Source: Halomonas smyrnensis AAD6 (GTDB taxonomy: Bacteria; Pseudomonadota; Gammaproteobacteria; Pseudomonadales; Halomonadaceae). From it: 64,000 nucleotides of DNA. The translations under genes were made by a program, and so were the position numbers. This document shows positions 27,352-37,717 of this stretch, piece by piece (within the stretch, counting starts at the first letter, position 1; the number at the start of each line of letters is the position of its first letter). The notes under the pieces are model-generated. The model searched no databases. It was not told the DNA's origin and saw only the letters and a list, made by a program, of their open reading frames with translations. Location of the stretch: the NCBI RefSeq assembly GCF_000265245.1, contig NZ_AJKS02000004.1, positions 35,448 to 99,447 of the forward strand, in the 5' to 3' direction.

Positions 27352-27368
27352 CTGTAAATCCCCTACAG
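27352..27368. promoter_or_regulatory. Candidate HexR-type operator upstream of gap
   Basis: The inverted repeat CTGTAAATCCCCTACAG has the TGTA-N7-TACA geometry of the HexR consensus. HexR is a sugar-phosphate regulator that controls gap genes in many gammaproteobacteria. It sits 20 bases upstream of the proposed gap -35 element. hexR itself is not in the window. Confidence 0.4.
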
Positions 27369-27388
27369 CGTCTGCGACTATCCCTCGA

Positions 27389-27417
27389 TTGCCCCCTGGT
27401 GTCCGGCCTCGGATAAT
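27389..27417 (+). promoter_or_regulatory. Candidate promoter of gap
   Basis: TTGCCC (27389-27394), a 17-base spacer and GATAAT (27412-27417) give a good sigma-70 match with a short leader before the GTG at 27453. Confidence 0.6.
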
Positions 27418-27452
27418 GCCTCTCGAATCTCAACCCCATGGAGAGGCCCCAC

Positions 27453-28916
27453 GTGAGTCAGCAAACCCCCGATACCGTCTTCCAGGAATGGCACGACAAT
27501 CAGGCGCTCGCCGAGCAGATGATCCCGATGATCGGCAGCCTGTACCGTCACAACAACGTCGTGACCACGCTGTACGGGCGTTCGCTGTTCAATCGCAGCG
27601 TGATCCGCATCCTCAAGGACCACCGGTTCGTGCGCAAGATCGAGGGCACCGAACTGTCCGTTCAGGACACCTTCCCGCTGGTCAAGGCCATGACCGAGCT
27701 GAACCTGGGGCCGGCTCACGTCGACGTGGGCAAGCTGGGCGTGGCCTACAAGAAGCAGGGCGGCGGCGATGCGGTGGCCTTCCTGCGCAGGGAGCTGGCC
27801 GAGATCGTCGACGGCCACTGCGCGGACACCGGCAACGGCGAGCCGAAGGACGTGGTGCTCTACGGCTTCGGTCGCATCGGCCGCATCCTGGCGCGGGTGC
27901 TGGTCGAGAAGGCCGGCGGCGGTAACCTGCTGCGCCTGCGGGCCATCGTGGTGCGCGGCCGCGGCGACATCGCCAAGGATCTCGAGAAGCGTGCCAGCCT
28001 GCTGCGTCGTGACAGCGTTCACGGGCCCTTCGACGGCACCATCAGCGTCGACCCGGAAGCGCGCACCCTGACCGCCAATGGCAACGTCATCAAGGTGATC
28101 TACGCCGACTCGCCGTCCGAGATCGACTACACCGACTACGGCATCGATAACGCCGTGGTGGTCGACAACACCGGTATCTGGCGCGACGAGGATGGCCTGG
28201 GCCAGCATCTGGCCTGCAAGGGCGTGGCCAAGGCGCTGCTGACCGCGCCGGGCAAGGGCGACGTCAAGAACATCGTCTACGGCATCAACCACCAGGACAT
28301 CAATGCCGACGACCGCATCATTTCGGCCGCGTCCTGCACCACCAATGCCATCGTGCCGGCCCTCAAGGCGCTGAACGACGAGTACGGCATCGTTCATGGT
28401 CACGTCGAGACGGTGCACTCCTACACCAACGACCAGAACCTCATCGACAACTACCACAAGGGCGATCGCCGCGGTCGCAGCGCGCCGCTCAACATGGTGC
28501 TGACCGAGACCGGCGCGGCCAAGGCGGTGGCCAAGGCGCTGCCGGAGCTGGGCGGCAAGCTGACCGGCAACGCCATCCGCGTGCCGACGCCCAACGTCTC
28601 CATGGCGATCCTCAACCTGACGCTGGAGCGCGAGACCGACGTCGAATCGCTCAACGACTACCTGCGTCGCATGTCGATCGACTCCCAGTACCAGAAGCAG
28701 ATCGACTACGTCGACTCGCCCGAGGTGGTGTCCACCGACTTCGTCGGCAACCGTCATGCCGGCATCGTCGACGCCCAGGCGACCATCGCCAACGGCAAGC
28801 ACGCCGTGCTCTACGTGTGGTACGACAACGAGTTCGGCTACAGCTGCCAGGTCATCCGCATCCTGCAGCACATCTCCAACGTGGCCTTCCGCAAGCTGCC
28901 CCACGCCCAGGGCTAA
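27453..28916 (+). CDS. Glyceraldehyde-3-phosphate dehydrogenase, long type
   Basis: This enzyme interconverts glyceraldehyde-3-phosphate and 1,3-bisphosphoglycerate. At 487 residues it is the long form of pseudomonads and vibrios: about 130 extra N-terminal residues precede the NAD fold ([14 protein letters not shown] near residue 137). The catalytic cysteine is in [13 protein letters not shown], and the later [13 protein letters not shown] strand ([15 protein letters not shown]) and [12 protein letters not shown] are conserved. I chose GTG 27453 with GGAGAG seven bases upstream, giving [13 protein letters not shown]; the in-frame ATG at 27438 is the alternative. It is divergent from mfd. Confidence 0.92.
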   Translation: MSQQTPDTVFQEWHDNQALAEQMIPMIGSLYRHNNVVTTLYGRSLFNRSVIRILKDHRFVRKIEGTELSVQDTFPLVKAMTELNLGPAHVDVGKLGVAYKKQGGGDAVAFLRRELAEIVDGHCADTGNGEPKDVVLYGFGRIGRILARVLVEKAGGGNLLRLRAIVVRGRGDIAKDLEKRASLLRRDSVHGPFDGTISVDPEARTLTANGNVIKVIYADSPSEIDYTDYGIDNAVVVDNTGIWRDEDGLGQHLACKGVAKALLTAPGKGDVKNIVYGINHQDINADDRIISAASCTTNAIVPALKALNDEYGIVHGHVETVHSYTNDQNLIDNYHKGDRRGRSAPLNMVLTETGAAKAVAKALPELGGKLTGNAIRVPTPNVSMAILNLTLERETDVESLNDYLRRMSIDSQYQKQIDYVDSPEVVSTDFVGNRHAGIVDAQATIANGKHAVLYVWYDNEFGYSCQVIRILQHISNVAFRKLPHAQG

Positions 28917-28942
28917 GCGCTCCCGCGCGTCGCATCACTCCC

Positions 28943-28964
28943 GCCCCGGCCGCTCGGCCGGGGC
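28943..28964 (+). terminator. Hairpin after gap
   Basis: The stem GCCCCGGCCG/CGGCCGGGGC with a two-base loop lies 26 bases after the gap stop. No T-run follows. Confidence 0.5.
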
Positions 28965-29056
28965 TCCCGCCAAGCATCTCTCCCTCAACGCTTTTCTCAC
29001 TCGTCTGCGACACTTCGCCACTTGCCGCGGACGGCCTCCTGCGACCTTCCGGCAGG

Positions 29057-29085
29057 TAGTCATTCCACTGGCTTCTCTTTATAAT
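29057..29085 (+). promoter_or_regulatory. Candidate promoter of the nqr operon
   Basis: A perfect TATAAT (29080-29085) is preceded at 17 bases by TAGTCA (29057-29062), which leaves a leader of about 120 bases before nqrA. The rest of the 298-base gap between gap and nqrA shows nothing else I could assign. Confidence 0.65.
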
Positions 29086-29214
29086 GCGGGGGATTTTTCG
29101 GGGTGGTTCGAGTTCGCCTCGGGCCCGACTGGTTACATTCTGGACAAAACACAAGAATCCGATCCAATCGCACCCCTTTCCTTCGTATATCAGATCCATC
29201 AACTGGGCGAGACT

Positions 29215-30564
29215 ATGATCGAAGTCAAGAAAGGCCTGGATCTCCCCATCACGGGAGCCCCGGAGCAGCGCGTCGAAGACGCGCGTCCGGTGCGCCACGT
29301 GGCGGTTCTCGGTACCGACTATATCGGCATGAAGCCGACCATGGAGGTTCGAGAGGGGGACAAGGTCAAGCTGGGCGACCTGCTGTTCACGGACAAGAAG
29401 ATCGATGGCGTGCGCTTCACGGCGCCGGCCGGCGGTGAAGTCGTCGCCATCAACCGCGGTGAGAAGCGCAGGCTGCTGTCCGTGGTGATCAAGGTCGACG
29501 AGTCCGAAGACGCGGTGGAGTTCGCCTCTTACAACCGTGACAAGCTGGCCTCCCTGGAGCGTCAGGCAGTGGTCGATCAGCTGGTCGACTCCGGTCTCTG
29601 GACGGCACTGCGCACCCGTCCCTTCTCCCGCACGCCGGCCATCGACAGCGTGCCGAACGACATCTTCGTCACCGCCGTCGATACCCACCCGCTGTCCGCC
29701 GACCCCGCCACCGTCGTCCAGGGCCAGTCCCAGGCCTTCGAGGATGGCCTCAAGGTGCTGACGCGCCTGACCGAAGGCAAGGTCTTCCTGTGTACCGCGC
29801 CGGGCGCCGACGTGCCGGGTGGCGACGTCCAGGGCGTGCAGGCCGAGACCTTCGGCGGCCCGCATCCGGCCGGCCTGGTCGGCACGCACATCCATCATCT
29901 CTCGCCCGTGGGCCTGCAGAAGAAGGTCTGGCACATCGGCTACCAGGACGTCATCGCCTTCGGCAAGCTGTTCACCGAGGGCAAGCTCGACGTCAGCCGC
30001 GTGGTGGCGGTGGGCGGCCCGCGCGCCGAGAAGCCGCGGCTGCTGCGCACCCGCGTCGGTGCCAGCACCGAAGAGCTGCTGGCCAGCGAGGTCTGTGAGC
30101 CCGATGACACCCGGGTGATCTCCGGCTCGGTGTTCTCCGGCTTCACCGCCGAGGGCAGCCTGCGCTACGTGGGTCGCTTCAACACCCAGCTCAGCCTGCT
30201 CGAGGAAGGCAACAAGCGCAGCTTCATGGGCTGGCTGTCGCCGGGCGCGAACCGCCACTCGGTGCTCGGCATCTACCTGTCGCGCATCAAGGGCCTCAGC
30301 AACTACGCCCCGACCACTTCCACCAACGGTTCCGAACGGGCCATGGTGCCGGTGGGCGCCTACGAGGAAGTGATGCCGCTGGACATTCTGCCCACCCAGC
30401 TGCTGCGCTCGCTGATCGTCGGCGACATCGAGACCGCCATGCAGCTCGGTTGCCTGGAGCTGGATGAGGAGGACCTGGCGCTGTGCACCTACGTGTGCCC
30501 CGGCAAGTACGAATATGGTCCCATCCTGCGCGATAACCTCACCATGATCGAGAAAGAGGCCTGA
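29215..30564 (+). CDS. nqrA: Na+-translocating NADH:quinone reductase subunit A
   Basis: NqrA is the cytoplasmic, quinone-binding subunit of the six-subunit sodium pump that replaces or supplements complex I in marine and halophilic bacteria. The protein has 449 residues. It begins [18 protein letters not shown] and carries the family's [23 protein letters not shown] lipoyl-like segment and [20 protein letters not shown]. The C-terminal Cys-bearing block ([17 protein letters not shown]) is present. The frame is open far upstream, but ATG 29215 gives the standard N-terminus. The stop overlaps nqrB by one base. Confidence 0.96.
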   Translation: MIEVKKGLDLPITGAPEQRVEDARPVRHVAVLGTDYIGMKPTMEVREGDKVKLGDLLFTDKKIDGVRFTAPAGGEVVAINRGEKRRLLSVVIKVDESEDAVEFASYNRDKLASLERQAVVDQLVDSGLWTALRTRPFSRTPAIDSVPNDIFVTAVDTHPLSADPATVVQGQSQAFEDGLKVLTRLTEGKVFLCTAPGADVPGGDVQGVQAETFGGPHPAGLVGTHIHHLSPVGLQKKVWHIGYQDVIAFGKLFTEGKLDVSRVVAVGGPRAEKPRLLRTRVGASTEELLASEVCEPDDTRVISGSVFSGFTAEGSLRYVGRFNTQLSLLEEGNKRSFMGWLSPGANRHSVLGIYLSRIKGLSNYAPTTSTNGSERAMVPVGAYEEVMPLDILPTQLLRSLIVGDIETAMQLGCLELDEEDLALCTYVCPGKYEYGPILRDNLTMIEKEA

Positions 30565-31790
30565 TGATGGGTATCCGACAGACACTCGAGAACCTCGAGC
30601 CGCACTTTCACAAGGGCGGCAAGTACGAGAAGTTCTACCCGCTCTTCGAGGCGGTGGACACCATCTTCTACACGCCGCCCAGCGTCGCCAAGACCACGGC
30701 GCACGTGCGTGATGGCATCGACCTGAAGCGCATCATGATCACGGTGTGGCTGTGCACCTTCCCGGCCATGTTCTTCGGCATGTGGAACGCCGGCTGGCAG
30801 GCCAACGTGGCCATCGCCGACGGCTTCGGCGCCGCCGGCGGCTGGCGCGAGGCCATCGTCATGACCCTGGCGGGCGGCCACGATCCGGGCAGCCTGTGGG
30901 CCAACTTCGTGCTCGGCGCGACCTACTTCCTGCCGATCTACCTGGTGACCTTCGCGGTCGGCGGCTTCTGGGAAGTGCTGTTCGCCATCAAGCGCGGCCA
31001 CGAGGTCAACGAGGGCTTCTTCGTCACCTCCGTGCTCTACGCCCTGATCCTGCCGGCCACCATTCCGCTGTGGCAGGTGGCGCTCGGCATCACCTTCGGC
31101 GTGGTGATCGGCAAGGAAATCTTCGGCGGCACCGGCAAGAACTTCCTCAACCCCGCGCTGACCGGCCGTGCCTTCCTGTACTTCGCCTATCCGGCACAGA
31201 TCTCCGGCGACTCCGTGTGGGTCGCGGCCGACGGCTACACCGGCGCCACCGCGCTCTCCACCGCCTTCCAGAGCGGCATGAGCGCGCTGACCGACCAGTT
31301 CAGCTGGTGGGACGCCTTCCTCGGCTTCATCCCGGGCTCGGTGGGCGAGACCTCGACGCTGGCCATCCTGATCGGCGCGATCGTGCTGCTGTGGACCAAG
31401 ATCGCCTCCTGGCGAATCATGCTGGGCGTGTTCCTGGGCATGGTGGCGACCAGCCTGCTGTTCAACCTGATTGGCTCCGACACCAATCCGATGTTCGCCA
31501 TGCCGTGGTATTGGCACCTGGTGATCGGCGGCTTCGCCTTCGGCATGGTGTTCATGGCCACTGACCCGGTCTCCGCCTCCATGACCAACCAGGGCCGCAT
31601 GATCTTCGGTGCCCTGATCGGCGTCATGACCGTGCTGATCCGCGTCGTCAACCCGGCCTTCCCGGAGGGCATCATGCTGGCGATCCTGTTCGCCAACCTG
31701 TTCGCCCCGCTGATCGACCACTTCTTTGTTCAGGCCAACATCAAGCGCCGCCAGCAGCGCACCGGTGTGCCGGCCGAGGAGAACGCCTGA
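30564..31790 (+). CDS. nqrB: Na+-NQR subunit B (covalent FMN, membrane)
   Basis: NqrB is the largest membrane subunit. It carries a covalently bound FMN and riboflavin and takes part in Na+ passage. The 408-residue protein has about ten membrane helices. The flavin attachment motif is GYTGATALS, with Thr at about residue 229, matching the family's TGAT site. [23 protein letters not shown] is also conserved. The TGATGATG junction lets translation restart directly after nqrA at either ATG. Confidence 0.96.
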   Translation: MMGIRQTLENLEPHFHKGGKYEKFYPLFEAVDTIFYTPPSVAKTTAHVRDGIDLKRIMITVWLCTFPAMFFGMWNAGWQANVAIADGFGAAGGWREAIVMTLAGGHDPGSLWANFVLGATYFLPIYLVTFAVGGFWEVLFAIKRGHEVNEGFFVTSVLYALILPATIPLWQVALGITFGVVIGKEIFGGTGKNFLNPALTGRAFLYFAYPAQISGDSVWVAADGYTGATALSTAFQSGMSALTDQFSWWDAFLGFIPGSVGETSTLAILIGAIVLLWTKIASWRIMLGVFLGMVATSLLFNLIGSDTNPMFAMPWYWHLVIGGFAFGMVFMATDPVSASMTNQGRMIFGALIGVMTVLIRVVNPAFPEGIMLAILFANLFAPLIDHFFVQANIKRRQQRTGVPAEENA

Positions 31791-32599
31791 TGGCACAGAG
31801 CAACAACTCCATCAAGAAGATCCTGACGGTGGCGTTCGCACTTTGCATCGTGTGTTCTGTGATCGTCTCCACCGCCGCGGTCGGCCTGCGCGCCAAGCAG
31901 GAGCTCAACCAGGAGCTGGACCGCAAGTCGAACATCCTCGACGTGGCGGGGCTCTATGAGCCCGGCACCGACGTCGAGGAGGCCTTCGAACAGGTCACGC
32001 CGCGGGTCGTCGACCTGCGCACCGGCGAGTACACCGACCAGTTCGATGCGGCCACCTACGACAGCTTCCAGGCGGCCCGCGATCCGGCCCAGTCCCGTAC
32101 CCTCTCGGGGGAGAAGGACATCGCCGGCCTGTCGCGTCAGGAGAACTTCACCACCGTCTATCTGGTCGGCAACCCGGACGACCCCGAGCAGATCATCCTG
32201 CCGGTGCGTGGTCAGGGGCTGTGGGGCCTGATGCGCGGTTACCTGGCGGTGCAGGGCGATGGCAACACCATCCAGGGCATCACCTTCTATTCCCACTCCG
32301 AGACCCCGGGTCTCGGCGGCGAGGTCGACAACCCGCGCTGGAAGTCTCAGTGGGACGGCAAGGAGATCTTCGCCAGCGCCGACAGCGTTCAGCCGGACAT
32401 CGCCCTGGTCAAGGGCGGCGCCAGCGGCGAGACCGAGGTCGACGCGCTTTCCGGCGCCTCGCTGACCAGCAAGGGCGTCACCAACCTCCTGCAGTTCTGG
32501 CTGAGCCCCGAGGGCTTCGGCGAGTACCTCGCCCGGTTCCGCAGCGGTATCGAGCGTGAGACCGTGCAGGATGCCTCCACCGACACTGAAGGAGCCTGA
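31790..32599 (+). CDS. nqrC: Na+-NQR subunit C (covalent FMN, periplasmic)
   Basis: NqrC is anchored by one N-terminal helix ([23 protein letters not shown]) and holds a covalent FMN in its periplasmic domain. The protein has 269 residues. The attachment motif reads [13 protein letters not shown], so the residue that carries FMN in the well-studied enzymes (Thr in SGAT) is Ser here, about residue 224. The [21 protein letters not shown] block is intact. The nqrB and nqrC frames overlap by one base, as do nqrC and nqrD. Confidence 0.95.
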   Translation: MAQSNNSIKKILTVAFALCIVCSVIVSTAAVGLRAKQELNQELDRKSNILDVAGLYEPGTDVEEAFEQVTPRVVDLRTGEYTDQFDAATYDSFQAARDPAQSRTLSGEKDIAGLSRQENFTTVYLVGNPDDPEQIILPVRGQGLWGLMRGYLAVQGDGNTIQGITFYSHSETPGLGGEVDNPRWKSQWDGKEIFASADSVQPDIALVKGGASGETEVDALSGASLTSKGVTNLLQFWLSPEGFGEYLARFRSGIERETVQDASTDTEGA

Positions 32600-33270
32600 T
32601 GATGTCTGCACCGACTCCCAAGGGCGTCCTGGTAACGCCGATCTTCAAGAACAACCCCATCGCGCTGCAGATCCTGGGGATCTGCTCCGCGCTGGCGGTG
32701 ACCAGCAGCATGAGCGTGTCGCTGGTCATGTCCCTGGCGGTGATCTTCGTCACCTCGCTGTCGAACTTCTTCGTCTCGCTGATCCGCAACCACATTCCGT
32801 CGTCGATCCGCATCATCGTGCAGATGACGATCATCGCCTCGCTGGTGATCGTGGTGGACCAGATCCTCAAGGCCTACGCCTATGAGATGTCCAAGCAGCT
32901 GTCGGTCTTCGTCGGCCTGATCATCACCAACTGCATCGTGATGGGCCGCGCCGAGGGCTTCGCCATGACCAACAGCCCGGGCCTGTCCTTCCTGGACGGC
33001 GTCGGCAACGGTCTGGGCTACGGCTTCATCCTGATGACCGTCGGCTTCTTCCGCGAGCTGCTCGGCTCCGGCAGCGTGTTCGGCTTCACCGTGCTCGAGA
33101 CCGTGCAGAACGGTGGCTGGTACGTGCCCAACGGCCTGCTGCTGCTGCCGCCGTCCGCGTTCTTCATCATCGGGTTGATCATCTGGGCGCTGCGCGCCAT
33201 CAACCCGGAACAGGTCGAGGAGAACGAGTTCAAGATGAAGGACAACACCCAGCCGAAGGAGGCCGTGTAA
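32599..33270 (+). CDS. nqrD: Na+-NQR subunit D
   Basis: This is a hydrophobic subunit of 223 residues with six predicted helices. It pairs with NqrE around an intramembrane iron-sulfur centre. The cysteine-bearing half-helix is seen in [18 protein letters not shown], and another conserved stretch is [21 protein letters not shown]. It begins at the TGATGATG junction with nqrC. Confidence 0.95.
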   Translation: MMSAPTPKGVLVTPIFKNNPIALQILGICSALAVTSSMSVSLVMSLAVIFVTSLSNFFVSLIRNHIPSSIRIIVQMTIIASLVIVVDQILKAYAYEMSKQLSVFVGLIITNCIVMGRAEGFAMTNSPGLSFLDGVGNGLGYGFILMTVGFFRELLGSGSVFGFTVLETVQNGGWYVPNGLLLLPPSAFFIIGLIIWALRAINPEQVEENEFKMKDNTQPKEAV

Positions 33271-33271
33271 G

Positions 33272-33889
33272 ATGCAACACTATCTGAGCCTGTTCGTCGC
33301 CTCGGTCTTCGTCGAGAACATGGCCCTGGCGTTCTTCCTGGGCATGTGTACCTTCCTGGCCGTGTCCAAGAAGGTCTCCTCGGCGATCGGTCTGGGCATC
33401 GCGGTCATCGCGGTGCTGGTGATCACCGTGCCGGTCAACAACCTGCTGCTGACCTACCTGCTCGGCGAGGGCGCCCTGACCTGGACCGGTCTGGCCGGCG
33501 CCGAGAACATCGACCTGTCGTTCCTCGGCTACCTGAGCTACATCGGCGTGATCGCGGCCATCGTGCAGATCATGGAGATGTTCCTCGACAAGTACGTGCC
33601 GGCGCTCTACAACGCGCTGGGCGTGTTCCTGCCGCTGATCACCGTGAACTGCGCGATCCTCGGTGCGACCCTGTTCATGTCCGAGCGTAACTACAACTTC
33701 GGCGAATCCGTGGTCTACGGCCTCGGCGCCGGGGTGGGCTGGGCACTGGCCATCACCGCGCTGGCCGGTATTCGCGAGAAGCTCAAGTACAGCGACGTGC
33801 CGGCCTCTCTGCAGGGCCTGGGCATCACCTTCATCACGGTGGGCCTGATGTCGCTGGGCTTCATGTCCTTCTCCGGCATCCAGCTCTGA
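33272..33889 (+). CDS. nqrE: Na+-NQR subunit E
   Basis: This is a 205-residue membrane subunit, homologous to NqrD in inverted topology. Key segments are [18 protein letters not shown], with the first cluster cysteine, and [15 protein letters not shown], with the second. AAGGAGG inside the nqrD end provides the ribosome site. A strong hairpin separates it from nqrF. Confidence 0.95.
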   Translation: MQHYLSLFVASVFVENMALAFFLGMCTFLAVSKKVSSAIGLGIAVIAVLVITVPVNNLLLTYLLGEGALTWTGLAGAENIDLSFLGYLSYIGVIAAIVQIMEMFLDKYVPALYNALGVFLPLITVNCAILGATLFMSERNYNFGESVVYGLGAGVGWALAITALAGIREKLKYSDVPASLQGLGITFITVGLMSLGFMSFSGIQL

Positions 33890-33897
33890 GGCGGCTT

Positions 33898-33924
33898 CCG
33901 GCGGCGCGTGTGGCGCGCCGCCGG
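33898..33924 (+). other. Strong hairpin between nqrE and nqrF
   Basis: A perfect 11-base stem CCGGCGGCGCG/CGCGCCGCCGG with a TGTGG loop fills the only sizeable gap within nqrA-F. There is no T-run. It may stabilise the upstream mRNA or tune expression of nqrF. Confidence 0.6.
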
Positions 33925-33958
33925 TGTGACCAGTCAATGCTAGCAATAGGAAACCGAC

Positions 33959-35191
33959 ATGGTTGATACAACAGTCATCTTGCTCGGTGTGGTCATGTTC
34001 ACCGTGATCATCATCGGTTTGACGGCGGTGATCCTGGCCGCCCGCAGCAAGCTCGTCAGCACCGGGGACGTGACCATCGAGATCAACGAAGATCCCGATC
34101 ACACCCTGACCACCCAGGCCGGCGGCAAGCTGCTGAACACCCTGGCCGCCAACGGCATCTTCCTGTCCTCCGCCTGTGGCGGCGGCGGCTCCTGCGCCCA
34201 GTGCCGGTGCCGCGTGGAAGAGGGTGGTGGCTCGATCCTGCCCACCGAGGAGTCCCACTTCACCCTGCGCGAGAAGAAGGAAGGCTGGCGCCTGTCCTGC
34301 CAGGTGCCGGTGAAGCAGGACATGAAGATCGAGGTTCCCGAGGAGGTCTTCGGCGTCAAGAAGTGGGAATGCGAGGTCATCGAGAACCCCAACGTCGCCA
34401 CCTTCATCAAGGAGCTCAACCTGCGCCTGCCCGAGGGCGAGGACGTGGCCTTCCGCGCCGGCGGCTACGTGCAGCTGGTGGCACCGCCCTACGACGTCAA
34501 GTTCTCCGACTTCGACATCGAGGAAGAGTACCGCGGCGACTGGGAGAAGTTCGGGCTGTTCAACGTCTCCCACAAGAACAACGAGGAAATCATCCGGGCC
34601 TATTCCATGGCGAACTACCCGGAAGAGAAGGGCATCCTCAAGTTCAACATCCGTATCGCCACGCCGCCGCCCAACACCGACCACCCGCCGGGCCTGATGT
34701 CCACCTACGTCTTCAGTCTGAAGCCGGGTGACAAGGTCACGGTGATGGGGCCCTTCGGCGAGTTCTTCGCCAAGGACACCGATGCCGAGATGGTATTCGT
34801 GGGCGGTGGTGCCGGCATGGCGCCGATGCGCAGCCACATCTTCGACCAGCTCAAGCGCCTGGACACCAAGCGCAAGATCAGCTTCTGGTACGGTGCGCGC
34901 TCCTGGCGCGAGACCTTCTACAACGAAGAGTACGACCAGCTGGCCGAAGAGCACGACAACTTCGACTGGCATCTGGCGCTGTCCGATCCGCAGCCCGAGG
35001 ACAACTGGGAAGGCCCGACCGGCTTCATCCACAACGTCCTCTACGAGAACTACCTCAAGGACCATCCGGCTCCCGAGGACTGCGAGTTCTACATGTGCGG
35101 ACCGCCGATGATGAACGCCTCCGTGATCAAGATGCTGCTGGATCTCGGGGTCGAACCCGAGAACATCATGCTCGACGACTTCGGCGGCTGA
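33959..35191 (+). CDS. nqrF: Na+-NQR subunit F (NADH dehydrogenase, 2Fe-2S, FAD)
   Basis: NqrF is the electron entry point, taking a hydride from NADH to FAD and then to a 2Fe-2S centre. The 410-residue protein has an N-terminal membrane helix ([19 protein letters not shown]) and a ferredoxin domain ([19 protein letters not shown], with the last Cys in WRLSCQVPV). Its FAD motif is [13 protein letters not shown]. The NADH-binding region has [13 protein letters not shown] and FYMCGPPMM. Its own ribosome site (AGGAAA) follows the nqrE hairpin. Confidence 0.97.
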   Translation: MVDTTVILLGVVMFTVIIIGLTAVILAARSKLVSTGDVTIEINEDPDHTLTTQAGGKLLNTLAANGIFLSSACGGGGSCAQCRCRVEEGGGSILPTEESHFTLREKKEGWRLSCQVPVKQDMKIEVPEEVFGVKKWECEVIENPNVATFIKELNLRLPEGEDVAFRAGGYVQLVAPPYDVKFSDFDIEEEYRGDWEKFGLFNVSHKNNEEIIRAYSMANYPEEKGILKFNIRIATPPPNTDHPPGLMSTYVFSLKPGDKVTVMGPFGEFFAKDTDAEMVFVGGGAGMAPMRSHIFDQLKRLDTKRKISFWYGARSWRETFYNEEYDQLAEEHDNFDWHLALSDPQPEDNWEGPTGFIHNVLYENYLKDHPAPEDCEFYMCGPPMMNASVIKMLLDLGVEPENIMLDDFGG

Positions 35192-35210
35192 TCGCCCTGC
35201 GGCGACCGTC

Positions 35211-35278
35211 AGGGCTGGCCTCCGGGCCAGCCCTGATTGGTTCCGCCGCCCGATATGCCGCTCTTGGGGCGGCATATC
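35211..35278 (+). terminator. Two successive hairpins between nqrF and nqrM
   Basis: The first stem is AGGGCTGGCC/GGCCAGCCCT (35211-35234). The second is GATATGCCGC/GCGGCATATC (35252-35278) with a seven-base loop. Neither has a strong T-run. They stand where many nqr operons carry apbE and may end or attenuate nqr transcription. Confidence 0.5.
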
Positions 35279-35379
35279 AGGCGACGGCACCCTACAGTGG
35301 CAGCGCTCCCCGGGGATCACAGCGGCGCTGACGTGGTCCCAAGGGCAACACCTTCTCAGCGAACTCGATGGAGCACTCA

Positions 35380-35637
35380 ATGGGCACCTTTCTCGTGGTA
35401 CTCGCCTTCATGCTGGTGATCATGGCCGCCATGGCCATCGGCGTCATCGTCGCCCGCAAGCCGATCGCGGGCAGCTGCGGCGGCCTCAACCAGCTCGGCC
35501 TCAAGGAAGGCTGTGAGGTCTGCGGCGGCCAGGACCAGGTCTGCGAAGAGGAAAACCGCAAGCGTCAGGGCGGCGCCCGCCGCCGCAGCGACGAGAGCCG
35601 CGGTGCGGATCTCGGCTACGACGCGACCCGCCGCTGA
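35380..35637 (+). CDS. nqrM: Na+-NQR maturation factor NqrM
   Basis: NqrM is a small membrane protein needed to assemble the iron centre between NqrD and NqrE. The protein has 85 residues. One N-terminal helix (FLVVLAFMLVIMAAMAIGVIV) is followed by the four-cysteine motif GSCGGLNQLGLKEGCEVCGG...C. I chose ATG 35380 with GGAG seven bases upstream over the ATG at 35368. It follows nqrF after two hairpins, with no apbE in between. Confidence 0.92.
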   Translation: MGTFLVVLAFMLVIMAAMAIGVIVARKPIAGSCGGLNQLGLKEGCEVCGGQDQVCEEENRKRQGGARRRSDESRGADLGYDATRR

Positions 35638-35796
35638 TCCGACGGCACCACCCTTTTTTCATTTTCCGGCGCTGAGCCGCCAGGGACGTGTGGCCGCAGG
35701 CTGGCGCCGGAATGACGGCGCCGGTCACGAGAGGTGATGCTTGCGCCATGATTCCCCGGCTCGGTGCCTTCAAGCACCCAGACGAGCAGGGGAGTC

Positions 35797-37188
35797 ATGG
35801 CAGTTCATAACTACGATGTGGTGGTGATCGGCACCGGGCCGGCCGGCGAGAGCGCCGCCATCAATGCCGCCAAGCACGGCAAGCGCGTGGCGGTGGTCGA
35901 GAAGCAGCCCCTGGTGGGCGGCAACTGCACCCACTGGGGCACGATTCCTTCCAAGGCGCTGCGCCACCAGGTCAAGCAGATCCTGTCGTTCAACACCAAT
36001 CGTATGTTCCGCGACATCGGCGAGCCGCGCTGGTTCTCGTTTCCGCGGGTGATGGAGCGCTCCCGCGTCACCATCGACCAGCAGGTGGCGATGCGCACCA
36101 ACTTCTACGCGCGCAACCGCATCGACCTCTACAGCGGCGTGGCGCGCTTCAAGGACGCCCACACCCTGGTGGTGCGCGGTGACGGTGACAGCGTCGACGA
36201 GCTGGTGGCCGAGCGGATCATCATCGCCACCGGCTCGCGGCCCTACCGGCCGGCCGACATCGACTTCCGGCATCCGCGCATCTACTGCTCGGACACCATC
36301 CTCGGCCTCAACCATACCCCTCGCACCATGATCATCTTCGGTGCCGGGGTGATCGGCTGCGAGTACGCCTCGATCTTCTCGGGCCTCGGGCTCAAGGTCG
36401 ACCTGATCAACAGTCGCGACAGCCTGCTGTCCTTCCTCGATGACGAGATCAGCGATGCGCTGTCCTACCATCTGCGCAAGCACGGGGTGCTGATCCGCCA
36501 CAACGAGGAGTACGAGCGGGTCGAGGGCGACGAATCCGGGGTGACCGTGTATCTCAAGTCGGGCAAGCGGCTGCGCGCCGACGCCTTCCTGTGGGCCAAC
36601 GGCCGCACCGGCAACACCGACGAGCTGGGGCTGGAGAACGTCGGCCTCGAGGCCAATGGCCGCGGGCAGCTGCAGGTCGACGAGCACTATCGCACGGCGA
36701 TTCCGCACATCTATGCCGCCGGTGACGTGATCGGCTGGCCGAGCCTGGCCAGCGCGGCCTATGACCAGGGCCTGAACGCCTGCGACGAGCTGCTCGATCG
36801 TGAGTACCGCTTCGTCAGCGAGGTGCCGACCGGCATCTACACGATCCCGGAGATCAGCTCCTTCGGTCGCAACGAGCGCGAGCTCACCGAGGCCAGGGTG
36901 CCCTACGAGGTGGCTCAGGCGTTCTTCAAGGACACCGCTCGGGCGCAGATCACCGGCGACACCGTGGGCATGCTGAAGATCCTGTTCGACCAGGACACGC
37001 TGGAGATCTACGGCATCCACTGCTTCGGCGACCAGGCCTCGGAGATCGTCCATATCGGCCAGGCGATCATGCAGCAGGAGGGCGGGGCCAACACCCTCGA
37101 GTACTTCGTCAGCACGACCTTCAACTATCCCACCATGGCCGAGGCCTACCGAGTCGCGGCGCAGAACGGGCTGAATCGGTTGTTCTGA
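35797..37188 (+). CDS. sthA: Soluble pyridine nucleotide transhydrogenase
   Basis: SthA is a flavoprotein that passes reducing equivalents from NADPH to NAD+. The 463-residue protein has FAD motif [19 protein letters not shown] and the [17 protein letters not shown] segment. The latter has only one cysteine where related disulfide reductases have a redox pair, as is typical of SthA. The NAD(P) motif is [19 protein letters not shown], and the dimer domain ends with [29 protein letters not shown] precedes the ATG. Next to nqr, it links NADPH to the NADH that feeds the sodium pump. Confidence 0.95.
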   Translation: MAVHNYDVVVIGTGPAGESAAINAAKHGKRVAVVEKQPLVGGNCTHWGTIPSKALRHQVKQILSFNTNRMFRDIGEPRWFSFPRVMERSRVTIDQQVAMRTNFYARNRIDLYSGVARFKDAHTLVVRGDGDSVDELVAERIIIATGSRPYRPADIDFRHPRIYCSDTILGLNHTPRTMIIFGAGVIGCEYASIFSGLGLKVDLINSRDSLLSFLDDEISDALSYHLRKHGVLIRHNEEYERVEGDESGVTVYLKSGKRLRADAFLWANGRTGNTDELGLENVGLEANGRGQLQVDEHYRTAIPHIYAAGDVIGWPSLASAAYDQGLNACDELLDREYRFVSEVPTGIYTIPEISSFGRNERELTEARVPYEVAQAFFKDTARAQITGDTVGMLKILFDQDTLEIYGIHCFGDQASEIVHIGQAIMQQEGGANTLEYFVSTTFNYPTMAEAYRVAAQNGLNRLF

Positions 37189-37213
37189 TCCGTCGATCAG
37201 CTTGGGCCGAAAG

Positions 37214-37248
37214 ACGACCGACGGCGCCCCCGGGGCGCCGTCGGTCGT
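37214..37248. terminator. Bidirectional terminator between sthA and the DUF488 gene
   Basis: A perfect 17-base stem ACGACCGACGGCGCCCC, nearly loop-less, lies between two convergent genes. The minus strand continues with TCTTTC. Confidence 0.8.
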
Positions 37249-37279
37249 TCATGCCAGTGATCGACGACCGTCGTCGATG

Positions 37280-37717
37280 TCAGCCGTTGGCGGGTGGCTC
37301 GGGATCCAGGTGGCCGTAACACGGCGGCGAGCTCGGCTCGCGATCGAGGGCATCCTCGGCGTCCAGGGCCTTCAGCAGCGCCTCACGCAGGATCGGGAGG
37401 TAAGAGTCGTCGAGATCGCGTACCGCGGAAAGCAGCGTCAGGCGCCCGCTGCGGGCGTGACGCATCAGCGGCGTCAGCGCTTCGGGGTGGTCGCGCAGCT
37501 CGCCGCGGTAGCGCACGGCGAACACGGTGGGGCTGATCTCTCCCTCGTGGAACTGGCGCCGCAGGGTGGGCGAGGGCGAGGCATCGCGATACCAGTCGGC
37601 CAGCTGCAGCGACTCACGGCGCTTGCCGCGAGGCCACAGTCGGTCGACCAGCACCCGCGCGCCGTCGTCGGGCTCGGGGGCCTGGTAGACGCGCTTGAGG
37701 GCGATCTCCCGGCTCAT
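37280..37717 (-). CDS. DUF488 family protein (YeaO-like)
   Basis: This 145-residue cytosolic protein belongs to the DUF488/YeaO family. It has the signature KRVYQAPEPDDGARVLVDRLWPRG, then LADWYRDASPS, F(A)VRYRGEL and LTLLSAVRDLDDS. The biochemical function of the family is not known. It overlaps the PA2778-like gene by four bases (ATGA) and is the last gene of that small operon. Confidence 0.88.
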   Translation of the reverse strand: MSREIALKRVYQAPEPDDGARVLVDRLWPRGKRRESLQLADWYRDASPSPTLRRQFHEGEISPTVFAVRYRGELRDHPEALTPLMRHARSGRLTLLSAVRDLDDSYLPILREALLKALDAEDALDREPSSPPCYGHLDPEPPANG

